From: Rhodanobacter sp.
Lineage (GTDB): Bacteria; Pseudomonadota; Gammaproteobacteria; Xanthomonadales; Rhodanobacteraceae
NCBI GenBank assembly: GCA_026193555.1
Contig: JAPHUU010000170.1
Coordinates: forward strand, 1-6,289
Length of the DNA: 6,289 bases
Direction of reading: 5' to 3'
Shown one piece after another: positions 1 to 6,289 of the stretch. Below the pieces are notes generated by a model that was not told the DNA's origin, ran no database searches, and worked only from the letters and a program-made list of their open reading frames with translations. The first letter of the stretch is position 1; every line of letters begins with the position of its first letter. Made by a program: the position numbers and the translations under genes.

Positions 1-1551
1 CACCGAGCCGGCCATCGACCCGTTCAGGCCCAGCCATAACCAGGCCACCGGCGACAACCCGGCTTCCTGAATTACCACGATCACCGCCAGCAGCGGCAAC
101 CATGCGGCAAGGAAGCGTTCTTCCAGCAGCGAATTCGCTCCGGCGCGGTACCCGGACATCCAGCCGAACAAGGCATAACCGGCGCACGGTATCGCGAACA
201 GGCCGATCGGAAAATCACGGTAGCGGCCATCGAACACCAACAGCAGTCCGTAGTACGCCAACGCAAACAGCCAACCCAGCCGCAGCCACGGCGGCGGCCG
301 CAACGGCTGCGCCAGGCCAGCCAGTCGCCCTGCCAGCCAGCGCGCCAACCGCAACGCCGTAGCCAGCGCCAGCAGGCAGGCGATGGACGACACCGTCCAC
401 TCCCAGGCATCGCGGCAGGCGAATACCATCTGCCGCCCCTGCCAGGCCAGCGCGCAACCGCTGGCGATGCCGGCCAGGGCCAGCGCAGTCCAGCCACGCC
501 AGCCGCGCCAACGACGTCGTCGTGACCCGGTGAGCATGAACAGGCCTGCCGCCGCCATGCCGGCCAGCCAACCGATCCACCAGCGTGGCTCCTCGGTCAC
601 CGGACCCTGCATGGCGAACTTCGGCCGTGCCTGCGCGTCGAAGATGCCCCAGTAACCGCCGGCCGTTCCCTCCTGCGTCCGCTTCCACGGCTGATCGAAT
701 GCCTCGATCACGTTGTAGGGCAGCTGCTCGGCAGTGGCGTAGCGCAGGAATTCGCGCAAGTAGCGCGCCTCGTTGACCACGCTGGCGCTGGCGGCCTGTC
801 GCGGTCGTCCGGCACTGGGCCAGCCGGTCTCGCCGATCATCACGCGACGGCCCGGGAACGCCTGCTGCACCCTGGCGTACACCGTTGCCACATGCTGTAT
901 CGCTCGCTCCGGTGACGACGGCTGATCCTCCCAATAGGGCAGGATGTGGATCGTGATGTAGTCGACCGAACCGGCCAGCTCGGGATGACGCAGCCAGAAC
1001 TCCCACACGTCGGCATAGGTCACCGGCTCGCTGACCGCCGCGCGCACCTGGCGCAGATAACCGGCCAGTGCCCTCGACGTCAGCTCGCCGCGCAGCAATA
1101 CCTCGTTGCCCACGATCACGCCGCGCACCGCCTGCGGATACTGGTGCGCGATGGCGATACCCAGCGCGATCTGCCGCTGGTTCGCCTTGCGATCGCTGTC
1201 GAGCCAGATCCCCAGCAACACCTTCATGCCGTAGCGGCTGGCGATTTCCGGCACCGCGCCGAGACCCTGCCCCTGCGAATACGTGCGCACGCAGTCGAAG
1301 CGTTTCGACAGCGCGCGCAGATCCTCGTCGATGCGCTGGCGACTGATGAACGCATTCGCGTCCAGTGGTGTCTCGCCCGCGAGGCGGAACGGCGCGTACG
1401 ACACGCAGGCGATCCGCGTCGATGGCGCGTCCGGCAATGACACCGGTCGGCCGACCGACCACCACCAGTACGCACCGGCCAGTGCGCAAGCGATCAGCAT
1501 CAACCACGCCACTCCCTCGCGACGAAAAACAGGCGCAGGTGTTGACGACAT
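1..1551 (-). CDS. Membrane-anchored glycoside hydrolase family 17 protein (beta-glucan hydrolase/transglycosylase, NdvC-like), 3' end cut by window
   Basis: The frame starts at an ATG (1551-1549) and stays open to base 1, giving 517 residues with the C-terminus outside the window. An in-frame TGA nine codons upstream (1578-1576) limits the start; no strong ribosome binding site is visible. Residues about 13-31 form an N-terminal membrane anchor. Residues about 48-305 form a GH17 barrel: IVGNEVL carries the likely acid/base Glu150 and MIGETGWPS the likely nucleophile Glu241, matching the family's GNE and E-T-G-W-P signatures. The 91-residue gap between them fits compact bacterial/fungal GH17 enzymes better than the longer plant type. 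From residue 325 onward there are at least six or seven hydrophobic spans. GH17 proteins with such membrane tails are annotated in proteobacteria as beta-1,3-glucanosyltransferase, exo-beta-1,3-glucanase or 'beta-1,6-glucan synthase', and include Bradyrhizobium NdvC. I infer a periplasm-facing catalytic domain acting on beta-glucan. Substrate and direction (hydrolysis or transfer) cannot be read from sequence. Confidence 0.88.
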   Translation of the reverse strand, partial: MSSTPAPVFRREGVAWLMLIACALAGAYWWWSVGRPVSLPDAPSTRIACVSYAPFRLAGETPLDANAFISRQRIDEDLRALSKRFDCVRTYSQGQGLGAVPEIASRYGMKVLLGIWLDSDRKANQRQIALGIAIAHQYPQAVRGVIVGNEVLLRGELTSRALAGYLRQVRAAVSEPVTYADVWEFWLRHPELAGSVDYITIHILPYWEDQPSSPERAIQHVATVYARVQQAFPGRRVMIGETGWPSAGRPRQAASASVVNEARYLREFLRYATAEQLPYNVIEAFDQPWKRTQEGTAGGYWGIFDAQARPKFAMQGPVTEEPRWWIGWLAGMAAAGLFMLTGSRRRRWRGWRGWTALALAGIASGCALAWQGRQMVFACRDAWEWTVSSIACLLALATALRLARWLAGRLAGLAQPLRPPPWLRLGWLFALAYYGLLLVFDGRYRDFPIGLFAIPCAGYALFGWMSGYRAGANSLLEERFLAAWLPLLAVIVVIQEAGLSPVAWLWLGLNGSMAGSV

Positions 1552-1677
1552 GCCGTTACCGTGGGTGCTGGAAGATCAGTGTGCCAGCTTAGCAGGGCGC
1601 CCCACGCCGTCACCGTATCTCGACAAGCTGGTCAGAGCCATCCACTACACTGCCGCGAATCCAACACAGGAGCTTCC
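1552..1677. promoter_or_regulatory. Divergent intergenic region between the GH17 gene and slt
   Basis: This 126-bp gap separates the divergent starts of the GH17 gene and slt, so it should contain promoters for both. On the plus strand TACACT (1646-1651) resembles a -10 box and TCGACA (1620-1625) a -35 box, but their 20-bp spacing is too long for a standard sigma-70 promoter. On the minus strand a weak TAAGCT -10-like hexamer lies around 1585-1595 (read in reverse), with only poor -35 candidates. No convincing operator dyad or riboswitch was seen. Position and orientation support a promoter region; the individual boxes are tentative. Confidence 0.45.
1668..1672 (+). promoter_or_regulatory. 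Ribosome binding site of slt
   Basis: AGGAG lies 5 nt before the ATG at 1678. It decides the start: the frame is open upstream to an ATG at 1561, but that would add 39 residues ahead of an otherwise textbook signal peptide. Confidence 0.7.
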
Positions 1678-3717
1678 ATGTTTGTTTGCGCACTACCGCG
1701 GCGTGTCTGGTTTGCCTGGCTGATGCTGGCCGGCGGCTGGCTGCTGACAGCCCCCCTCGCGCAGGCAGCATCCCTGGACAGCCAGCGAGTGGCGTTCAGG
1801 CAGGCCTATGCCGCCGCGCAGCAGGGTGGCAGCGAATGGCGCAAGCTGGCGGTGGATCTTCACGACTACCCGCTGTATCCCTATCTCGAGGTGGCGGCGC
1901 TGGAGCACGACATCCAGCAGATCGACCGCACCACCGTGCAGGACTATCTGCAGCGCTATCCGGACCTGATCCCCGCCGCAGATCTGCGCCGCGACTTTCT
2001 GCTGGAGCTGGCGCGCCGCCAGGACTGGAACGACTTTCTGGCGATGTATCAGCCGGGCCTGGGGGACGCGCTCAGCTGCGATGCCTTGCAGGCTCGCCTG
2101 GCCGGCGGCGACAAGCTGGACTTCGACAAGGATCTGGCTGCCCTGTGGCTCAAACCTGACCTGCCCGCTGCCTGCGATCCGGTGCTGAGCGCGGCGCACG
2201 ACCAGGGCCTGCTGAGTGAGGCTCGCCTGTGGTCACGTATCGAACGCGCCGCCGATGCCGGGCAGTCGGGCACCATCGCCGACCTGTCCGACTGGCTTGC
2301 GCCGGATGACCAGCCCGGCGCGCAGCGTCTGGTGCTGGCCCTGCGCACCCCCGCAGCCGCCGTCGCCGCCGCCGCGGGCTGGCCCGACGATCCACTCGCC
2401 CGTCAAGCCGCCACCATGGCACTGGCGCAGCTGGCACGACGCGATTCCGACGCCGCCGACACCGCATGGCAGCAGCTGCAGCCGCGTTTCAGCTTCAGTG
2501 AACCGCAACGCGGGCGGATCCTGTACGCGCTGGCGTTGTTCCGCGCCACCGATTTCGCGGACGATGCGCTGGCCCGACTGATCGCCCTGCCGGTCGCCTT
2601 GCAGAGCGATGCCACCCGCGAGTGGCGCGTGCGGGTGGCACTGGCGCGACAAGACTGGCCGGCGGTGCTGGCCGCGATCGAGGCGATGCCGACGATCCAG
2701 CAGCAGGATGACGAGTGGCGCTATTTCCGGGCCCGCGCACTGGCTGCACTGGGCCGCGAGGCCGAGGCAGAGCCGCAATTCAGCGCGCTGGCGAACCAGG
2801 CGACGTTCTTCGGATTCCTCGCCGCCGACCGCCTGGCCCAGCCTTATGCGATCTGCCCGCTGCAACTGGCCGACGACCCGCAAGGCGAGCGGGCGCTGCT
2901 GGACAATCCCGGCCTGCTGCGGGCATTTGAACTGCAGGCGGTAGACCTGCCCCTGCCGGCACGGCGCGAATGGACACGGGCGTTGCAGGGCGCCAACCAG
3001 ACCACTCTGCGGCTGGCGGCGGACCTCGCCAACCGCCGCGGCTGGTACGACCGCGCCGTGTTCACGCTGACCAGTGGCGATGCGCTGCACCTGTACGACC
3101 TGCGCTTTCCGCTGGCCAGTCAGGATGGTCTGGTGCCGCAGGCCGAGCAAGCCGGCATCGACCCGGCCTGGGCCTACGGCATCCTGCGCGCCGAGAGCGC
3201 CTGGCTGACCGACGCCCACTCCGCCGCCGACGCCCGCGGCCTGATGCAGCTGGTGCCCGAAACCGCCGCCCTGGTCGCCAAGCGCAGCGGCCTGGACTGG
3301 GGCGGTGGCGACACGCTGTACGATCCGGCAGTGAACATCGCGCTGGGCACCCGCTACCTTGCGCAATTGGCGCAACGGTTCGAAGGTGCACCGTGGCTGT
3401 CCAGCGCGGCCTACAACGCGGGGCCAAACCGGGTCGATCAATGGCTGGCGGCGCGCGGCACACTGGCGCCGGACTTGTTCATCGCCACCATTCCGTTCAA
3501 GGAGACGCGGGAATATGTGGCACGGGTGATGGCGTTCAGCGTGATCTACGATTGGCGCCTGCATGGCAAGGCAGTGCCGATGACCTACCGCATGCCGGCG
3601 GTCGGACTGCCGTATGAACTGCCGAATGCGATGACTGCGCGAAAGTCGATCGACTGCCCGGCGACCGTCGCCGGGCAGTCGATCGCCTCTGCCACGGCGC
3701 CCAGCGCCTCACCCTGA
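1678..3717 (+). CDS. slt: Soluble lytic murein transglycosylase (Slt70 type, GH23)
   Basis: This 679-residue periplasmic enzyme should cleave the MurNAc-GlcNAc bond of peptidoglycan, releasing 1,6-anhydro-muropeptides during wall turnover and recycling. Residues 1-30 are a Sec signal peptide: two Arg at 8-9, a hydrophobic core, and AQA before the likely cleavage site. There is no lipobox, so the protein should be soluble. Residues about 31-480 are helical, Ala/Leu/Arg-rich sequence matching the superhelical U and L domains of Slt70. The catalytic SLT domain spans about 490-640, with catalytic Glu506 in LRAESAW, the GLMQL motif at 521-525 and AYNAG at 578-582. E. coli Slt is 645 residues, so the length is typical. 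The start at 1678 is chosen from its AGGAG site and signal peptide. The last 30 or so residues are a low-complexity Ala/Ser/Pro tail partly encoded by a perfect inverted repeat. The NDUFA9-like gene follows 28 nt downstream on the same strand, probably in one transcript. Confidence 0.95.
   Translation: MFVCALPRRVWFAWLMLAGGWLLTAPLAQAASLDSQRVAFRQAYAAAQQGGSEWRKLAVDLHDYPLYPYLEVAALEHDIQQIDRTTVQDYLQRYPDLIPAADLRRDFLLELARRQDWNDFLAMYQPGLGDALSCDALQARLAGGDKLDFDKDLAALWLKPDLPAACDPVLSAAHDQGLLSEARLWSRIERAADAGQSGTIADLSDWLAPDDQPGAQRLVLALRTPAAAVAAAAGWPDDPLARQAATMALAQLARRDSDAADTAWQQLQPRFSFSEPQRGRILYALALFRATDFADDALARLIALPVALQSDATREWRVRVALARQDWPAVLAAIEAMPTIQQQDDEWRYFRARALAALGREAEAEPQFSALANQATFFGFLAADRLAQPYAICPLQLADDPQGERALLDNPGLLRAFELQAVDLPLPARREWTRALQGANQTTLRLAADLANRRGWYDRAVFTLTSGDALHLYDLRFPLASQDGLVPQAEQAGIDPAWAYGILRAESAWLTDAHSAADARGLMQLVPETAALVAKRSGLDWGGGDTLYDPAVNIALGTRYLAQLAQRFEGAPWLSSAAYNAGPNRVDQWLAARGTLAPDLFIATIPFKETREYVARVMAFSVIYDWRLHGKAVPMTYRMPAVGLPYELPNAMTARKSIDCPATVAGQSIASATAPSASP
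3647..3685. repeat. Perfect 18-bp inverted repeat (hairpin) inside the 3' end of slt
   Basis: The left arm CGATCGACTGCCCGGCGA (3647-3664) and the right arm TCGCCGGGCAGTCGATCG (3668-3685) are exact reverse complements around a CCG loop (3665-3667). The repeat ends 29 nt before the last base of slt coding sequence ahead of its stop, and is translated as part of the C-terminal tail. The downstream bases (CCTCTGCC) lack a T-run, so it is not a canonical intrinsic terminator. It could be a transcript-stabilising or attenuating hairpin between slt and the next gene, or a copy of a dispersed palindromic element. The base-pairing is seen directly; the role is unknown. Confidence 0.85.
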
Positions 3718-3731
3718 ACCCGACACCGCAC

Positions 3732-3736
3732 AAGGA
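3732..3736 (+). promoter_or_regulatory. Ribosome binding site of the NDUFA9-like gene
   Basis: AAGGA lies 9 nt before the ATG at 3746, inside the 28-nt gap after the slt stop codon. No room is left for an independent promoter in the gap, which favours read-through transcription from slt unless a promoter lies within the slt 3' end. Confidence 0.6.
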
Positions 3737-3745
3737 CCTATCCCC

Positions 3746-4684
3746 ATGGCCGCACAGCAACTCGTCATTCTTGGCGGCACCGGTTTTGTCGGCAGCCATC
3801 TGGTACCCCGTCTGGCCGCCGACGGCCATCGCATCGTGCTGCTCAGCCGCAACCGCGAACAGCACCGCGCACTTGCCGTGCTGCCGCAGGTGAGCATTCG
3901 CAGTGCCGATGTCTACAACGACGATGTGCTGCGCGATCAGTTTTCCGGCGCGGATGCGGTGATCAACCTGGTCGGGATACTGAATGCCGGCGGCCAGCAC
4001 ACGTTCCAGCGTGCTCACGTGGAACTGACCCGGCGCGTGATTGCCGCCTGTCATGCCAGCGACGTCACCCGCCTGCATCAGATGAGTTCACTGAAGGCCG
4101 GCCAGGGACTGTCGCAGTATCTGAAGACGCGCGGTGAAGCCGAAGTGCTGGTCAAGGCCTCCGCTCTGGACTGGACGATTTACCAGCCCAGCGTGATTTT
4201 CGGTCCCGGCGACGGGCTGGTCAGCCGCTTCGCCGGCCTGCTGCGCCTGATGCCGGTATTGCCGCTGGCGCGTGCCAAGGCGCGCATGGCGCCGACCTTC
4301 GTCGGCGACGTGGCCGAGGCGATCGCCCGCTGCGTCAACAGCGACAAGCTCGGCCAGCGCCGCAGCTTCGAACTGTATGGCCCGGACATCCTCACGCTGG
4401 GTGCGATCGTGCGCCAGATCCGCGACGCGGCCGGATTGCACACGCCGATCATCCCGCTGCCGGACAGTCTCGGCCGGCTGCAGGCGCAGGTCGCCGGCCT
4501 GCTGCCCGGCAAACCGTTCTCGCTGGACAATTTCCGTTCCCTGCGCACCGACTCGGTCGGCAAGACCGATGGCTACGCCGCGCTCGGCATCGTGCCGCAG
4601 CCATTCGCGCCATGGCTGCCTCGGTTGCTGCAGGGGCCGGCGTTGCAGAGGCGGCTGAATGCCGCACGCAGCCTGCGCCGCTGA
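3746..4684 (+). CDS. NDUFA9-like atypical short-chain dehydrogenase/reductase (NAD(P)-binding)
   Basis: This 312-residue protein has an N-terminal Rossmann fold: VILGGTGFVGSHL carries the nucleotide-binding GGTGFVG at residues 10-16, and LLSRN at 32-36 ends the second beta strand, where the adenosine ribose is normally held. Further SDR signatures are INLVGIL (73-79), the Ser pair at 114-115 and YLKTRGEAE (125-133). The C-terminal part, including FSLDNFRSLRTDS around 270-285, resembles the 'complex I NDUFA9 subunit family' and other extended atypical SDRs. The usual YxxxK catalytic pair reads Y125-LKT-R129, with Arg in place of Lys, so oxidoreductase activity may be lost or altered. These proteins are routinely annotated as NAD-dependent epimerases, but bacterial members have no settled substrate, and nothing here shows a role in NADH dehydrogenase. 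The gene follows slt closely and its TGA abuts the stop of the convergent cyclase gene. Confidence 0.85.
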   Translation: MAAQQLVILGGTGFVGSHLVPRLAADGHRIVLLSRNREQHRALAVLPQVSIRSADVYNDDVLRDQFSGADAVINLVGILNAGGQHTFQRAHVELTRRVIAACHASDVTRLHQMSSLKAGQGLSQYLKTRGEAEVLVKASALDWTIYQPSVIFGPGDGLVSRFAGLLRLMPVLPLARAKARMAPTFVGDVAEAIARCVNSDKLGQRRSFELYGPDILTLGAIVRQIRDAAGLHTPIIPLPDSLGRLQAQVAGLLPGKPFSLDNFRSLRTDSVGKTDGYAALGIVPQPFAPWLPRLLQGPALQRRLNAARSLRR

Positions 4685-6289
4685 TCAGGGCGAAGCAGGC
4701 GATTCGGCAAGCTCCACCCGGTTGCGGCCCGCGGCCTTGGCTTGATAGAGCGCCCGGTCGGCACGCTCGACCAGGCTGTCCATGGGTTCCGCCGGATCGT
4801 CAAGCTGCGCCACGCCGAGACTGATCGTCACTTTCAGATCGGACGCGATATCGCCAAGATCCAGGGCGATGACACGCTCGCGCAAACGCTCGGCGATCAC
4901 TCGCCCGGTTTCCAGGCCCGTCTTGGGAAGGATCACCAGGAACTCCTCGCCACCGAACCGACCCAGGTGATCAAAGCCGCGCAACGCGTTGTTGCAGGCA
5001 ACCACCAACCGCACCAGCACGATGTCACCGACCTGATGACCGTGCAGGTCGTTGATGCGCTTGAAGTGGTCGATGTCCAGCACGATGACCGTCATCTGCT
5101 CGCTGTTCTGGCGGGCCTCGCGCATGACATCGCTCATCACCTGCTCGATCCGCCGCCGGTTGGCAATGCCGGTGAGTGCATCGGTCATCGCCAGCGCGTG
5201 CAGGCGCCGCGAATGGCGCAGTTGCCTCACCGCCTGCCAGATCAGCCCCAGCAGCAGCAGGCTGCCGAGCAGCATGGCGAGGTTCTGCCAGTCGCGCGCA
5301 CGCTTCAGTGCGGCCAGCTGTCGGCCTTGCAGGGCACTCTCTTCCTTGATGCGCCGGTCTTCCTGATCGCGCCGTGCGCTGTCGAACTGGTAACTCATCA
5401 GGGTGGTGTTGTAACGCCTGGCGTTGCTCTCCAGCGTCTCGCGCATGCGGATTTCCCGGTGCAGGTCGTGCACCGCCTGTTCCTGATTGCCAAGCGCTTC
5501 GTAGCTGCGCGCACGCGCGTCCAGCAACTCGACCATGTAGCGCAGGTTGCCGCTGGGAGCGAGCAGCTGCTCGGCCTTGCCGTACTCGGTGACAGCCTCG
5601 GCATGATGACCCAGGCCAGCCTCCGCCTCGGCCGTCTGCAGGGCGATCATGTCCTGACTGGAGTGATCCGCCACCTTGCTGAACGCGGCCTGCGCCTGTT
5701 TCAGAGCGTCCAGCGCCTGCGCGTGACGACCCTCCAGATTGAATGTGTTCGCCTGCCCGAGGTGGGACGAACCGAGAAAATCCGGATCGCCAATGCCGCG
5801 AGCCAGCGCCAGCGACGCCGCGAAATGTCGGTGTGCCGAGGTCTGGTTCGACAAGTCCGAGTCGAGGTAGCCCAGTTGCACCTCGATCAGAATCTGCTCG
5901 GGCACGTCCCGGCGTTGCCTGGCGTGGGCGAGCGACTGCTCCATGTACTGTCGCGCCTTGTCGAACTCACCGATACGACGGTAGGCGACCGCGATGTTGA
6001 GCAGGTTCAGTTGGGTCAGCACTGTTTCGCCCGCGCCCTCATAGTTGCGTTGTGCCTGCAGAAAGTCGACCAGGGCCAGCGCGGGCTCGCCGATCAGGGA
6101 CTGCACCGTGCCGCGCATCGTCAACCCGTCGGCCACCAGACTCGGATTTTCGATGTGGCGCGCAATCTCGATGCCGGCCGTATAGTCGGACAGTGCATCG
6201 CGCGAGGTGGTCAGCCCCTCCTGGTGCGAGCCCCGGCAATAGAGGAAATTGGCCTCGGCCTCGGGGTAGTCGACGCGCCGGGCATCCTC
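4685..6289 (-). CDS. TPR-containing membrane diguanylate cyclase (GGEEF), 5' end cut by window
   Basis: The frame is open from base 6289 to a TGA at 4687-4685, giving 534 residues with the N-terminus missing; internal GTG or ATG codons (e.g. 6136) are not real starts, because TPR-like sequence continues upstream of them. Numbered from the window edge, about 20-290 hold five or more TPR-like helical repeats with the usual A/L/Y/G pattern. Residues about 285-335 are a charged, probably coiled-coil linker, and 337-354 form one membrane span followed by Arg/His-rich sequence, which puts the C-terminus in the cytoplasm. A GGDEF domain covers about 365-525: DALTGIANRR, metal-binding Asp405 in LDIDHFK, Asn413 and Asp422 for guanine, and active-site GGEEF (446-450). 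RGFD (437-440), five residues upstream, is an intact inhibitory I-site. It should make c-di-GMP from two GTP, with product feedback. I infer periplasmic TPRs as the sensory part, which needs a signal peptide outside the window. Confidence 0.93.
   Translation of the reverse strand, partial: EDARRVDYPEAEANFLYCRGSHQEGLTTSRDALSDYTAGIEIARHIENPSLVADGLTMRGTVQSLIGEPALALVDFLQAQRNYEGAGETVLTQLNLLNIAVAYRRIGEFDKARQYMEQSLAHARQRRDVPEQILIEVQLGYLDSDLSNQTSAHRHFAASLALARGIGDPDFLGSSHLGQANTFNLEGRHAQALDALKQAQAAFSKVADHSSQDMIALQTAEAEAGLGHHAEAVTEYGKAEQLLAPSGNLRYMVELLDARARSYEALGNQEQAVHDLHREIRMRETLESNARRYNTTLMSYQFDSARRDQEDRRIKEESALQGRQLAALKRARDWQNLAMLLGSLLLLGLIWQAVRQLRHSRRLHALAMTDALTGIANRRRIEQVMSDVMREARQNSEQMTVIVLDIDHFKRINDLHGHQVGDIVLVRLVVACNNALRGFDHLGRFGGEEFLVILPKTGLETGRVIAERLRERVIALDLGDIASDLKVTISLGVAQLDDPAEPMDSLVERADRALYQAKAAGRNRVELAESPASP

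Noticed and set aside
946..1440. Plus-strand open frames across the GH17 gene (including 946-1440)
   Set aside because: Antisense shadows without motifs or ribosome binding sites, covering the conserved GH17 catalytic region.
215..1507. 430-residue closed minus-strand reading frame overlapping the GH17 gene
   Set aside because: It is Arg/Gly/Ala-rich with no recognisable domain and is out of register with the GH17 frame, which carries both catalytic motifs, a plausible start and membrane spans. It is a high-GC shadow.
1561..1677. Upstream extension of slt to an ATG at 1561
   Set aside because: The added 39 residues have no signal-peptide or domain character and would bury a classical signal sequence. 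The ATG at 1678 has AGGAG at 5 nt.
2350..2377. GCC/GCG-rich run in slt as a microsatellite or phase-variable tract
   Set aside because: It encodes an ordinary alanine-rich helix stretch in the superhelical domain, the units are not identical, and the frame is intact.
2233..3564. 443-residue open frame antisense to slt
   Set aside because: Its composition (Gln/Arg/Gly-rich, no motif) is what the complement of a G/C-ending codon gene gives; slt has its own ribosome site, signal peptide and catalytic motifs.
3647..3685. Calling the slt hairpin a rho-independent terminator
   Set aside because: There is no T-run after the stem, and the stem lies inside the coding sequence with a co-directional gene starting 61 nt after it.

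Overview
The window is a compact stretch of a high-GC bacterial chromosome. It reads as ordinary, vertically inherited DNA, with third codon positions strongly G/C-biased in all four genes. The gene set and protein style suggest a gammaproteobacterium of the Xanthomonadales type (for example Rhodanobacteraceae or Xanthomonadaceae). That placement is inferred from protein resemblance and not shown by any marker gene.

Four protein-coding genes fill almost the whole window. (1) Minus strand, position 1551 down to and past position 1: a membrane-anchored glycoside hydrolase family 17 protein, a beta-glucan hydrolase or transglycosylase of the NdvC / 'beta-1,6-glucan synthase' type, whose C-terminus is cut off by the window edge. 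(2) Plus strand 1678-3717: a Slt-type soluble lytic murein transglycosylase with signal peptide and GH23 catalytic domain. (3) Plus strand 3746-4684: a Rossmann-fold NDUFA9-like atypical short-chain dehydrogenase, probably co-transcribed with slt. (4) Minus strand, from beyond position 6289 down to 4685: a TPR-repeat, single-membrane-span diguanylate cyclase with a GGEEF active site, whose N-terminus is cut off by the window edge.

The GH17 gene and slt diverge from a shared 126-bp gap that must hold both promoters unless transcription enters from outside. The NDUFA9-like gene and the cyclase gene converge with no intergenic base: their TGA stops abut as the palindrome TGATCA. The theme is cell-envelope upkeep (peptidoglycan turnover and periplasmic or surface glucan) beside a c-di-GMP signalling enzyme, but nothing in the sequence ties the cyclase to the other three.

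I saw no tRNA, rRNA, CRISPR array, insertion sequence, integrase or phage gene, and no clearly new system. The most unusual structural element is a perfect 18-bp inverted repeat with a 3-nt loop inside the last codons of slt. Smaller points of interest are the zero-gap convergent junction, the YxxxR variant in the SDR protein, and the real GH17 frame being open to the window edge, so that a search requiring closed frames would miss it in favour of a spurious overlapping frame.
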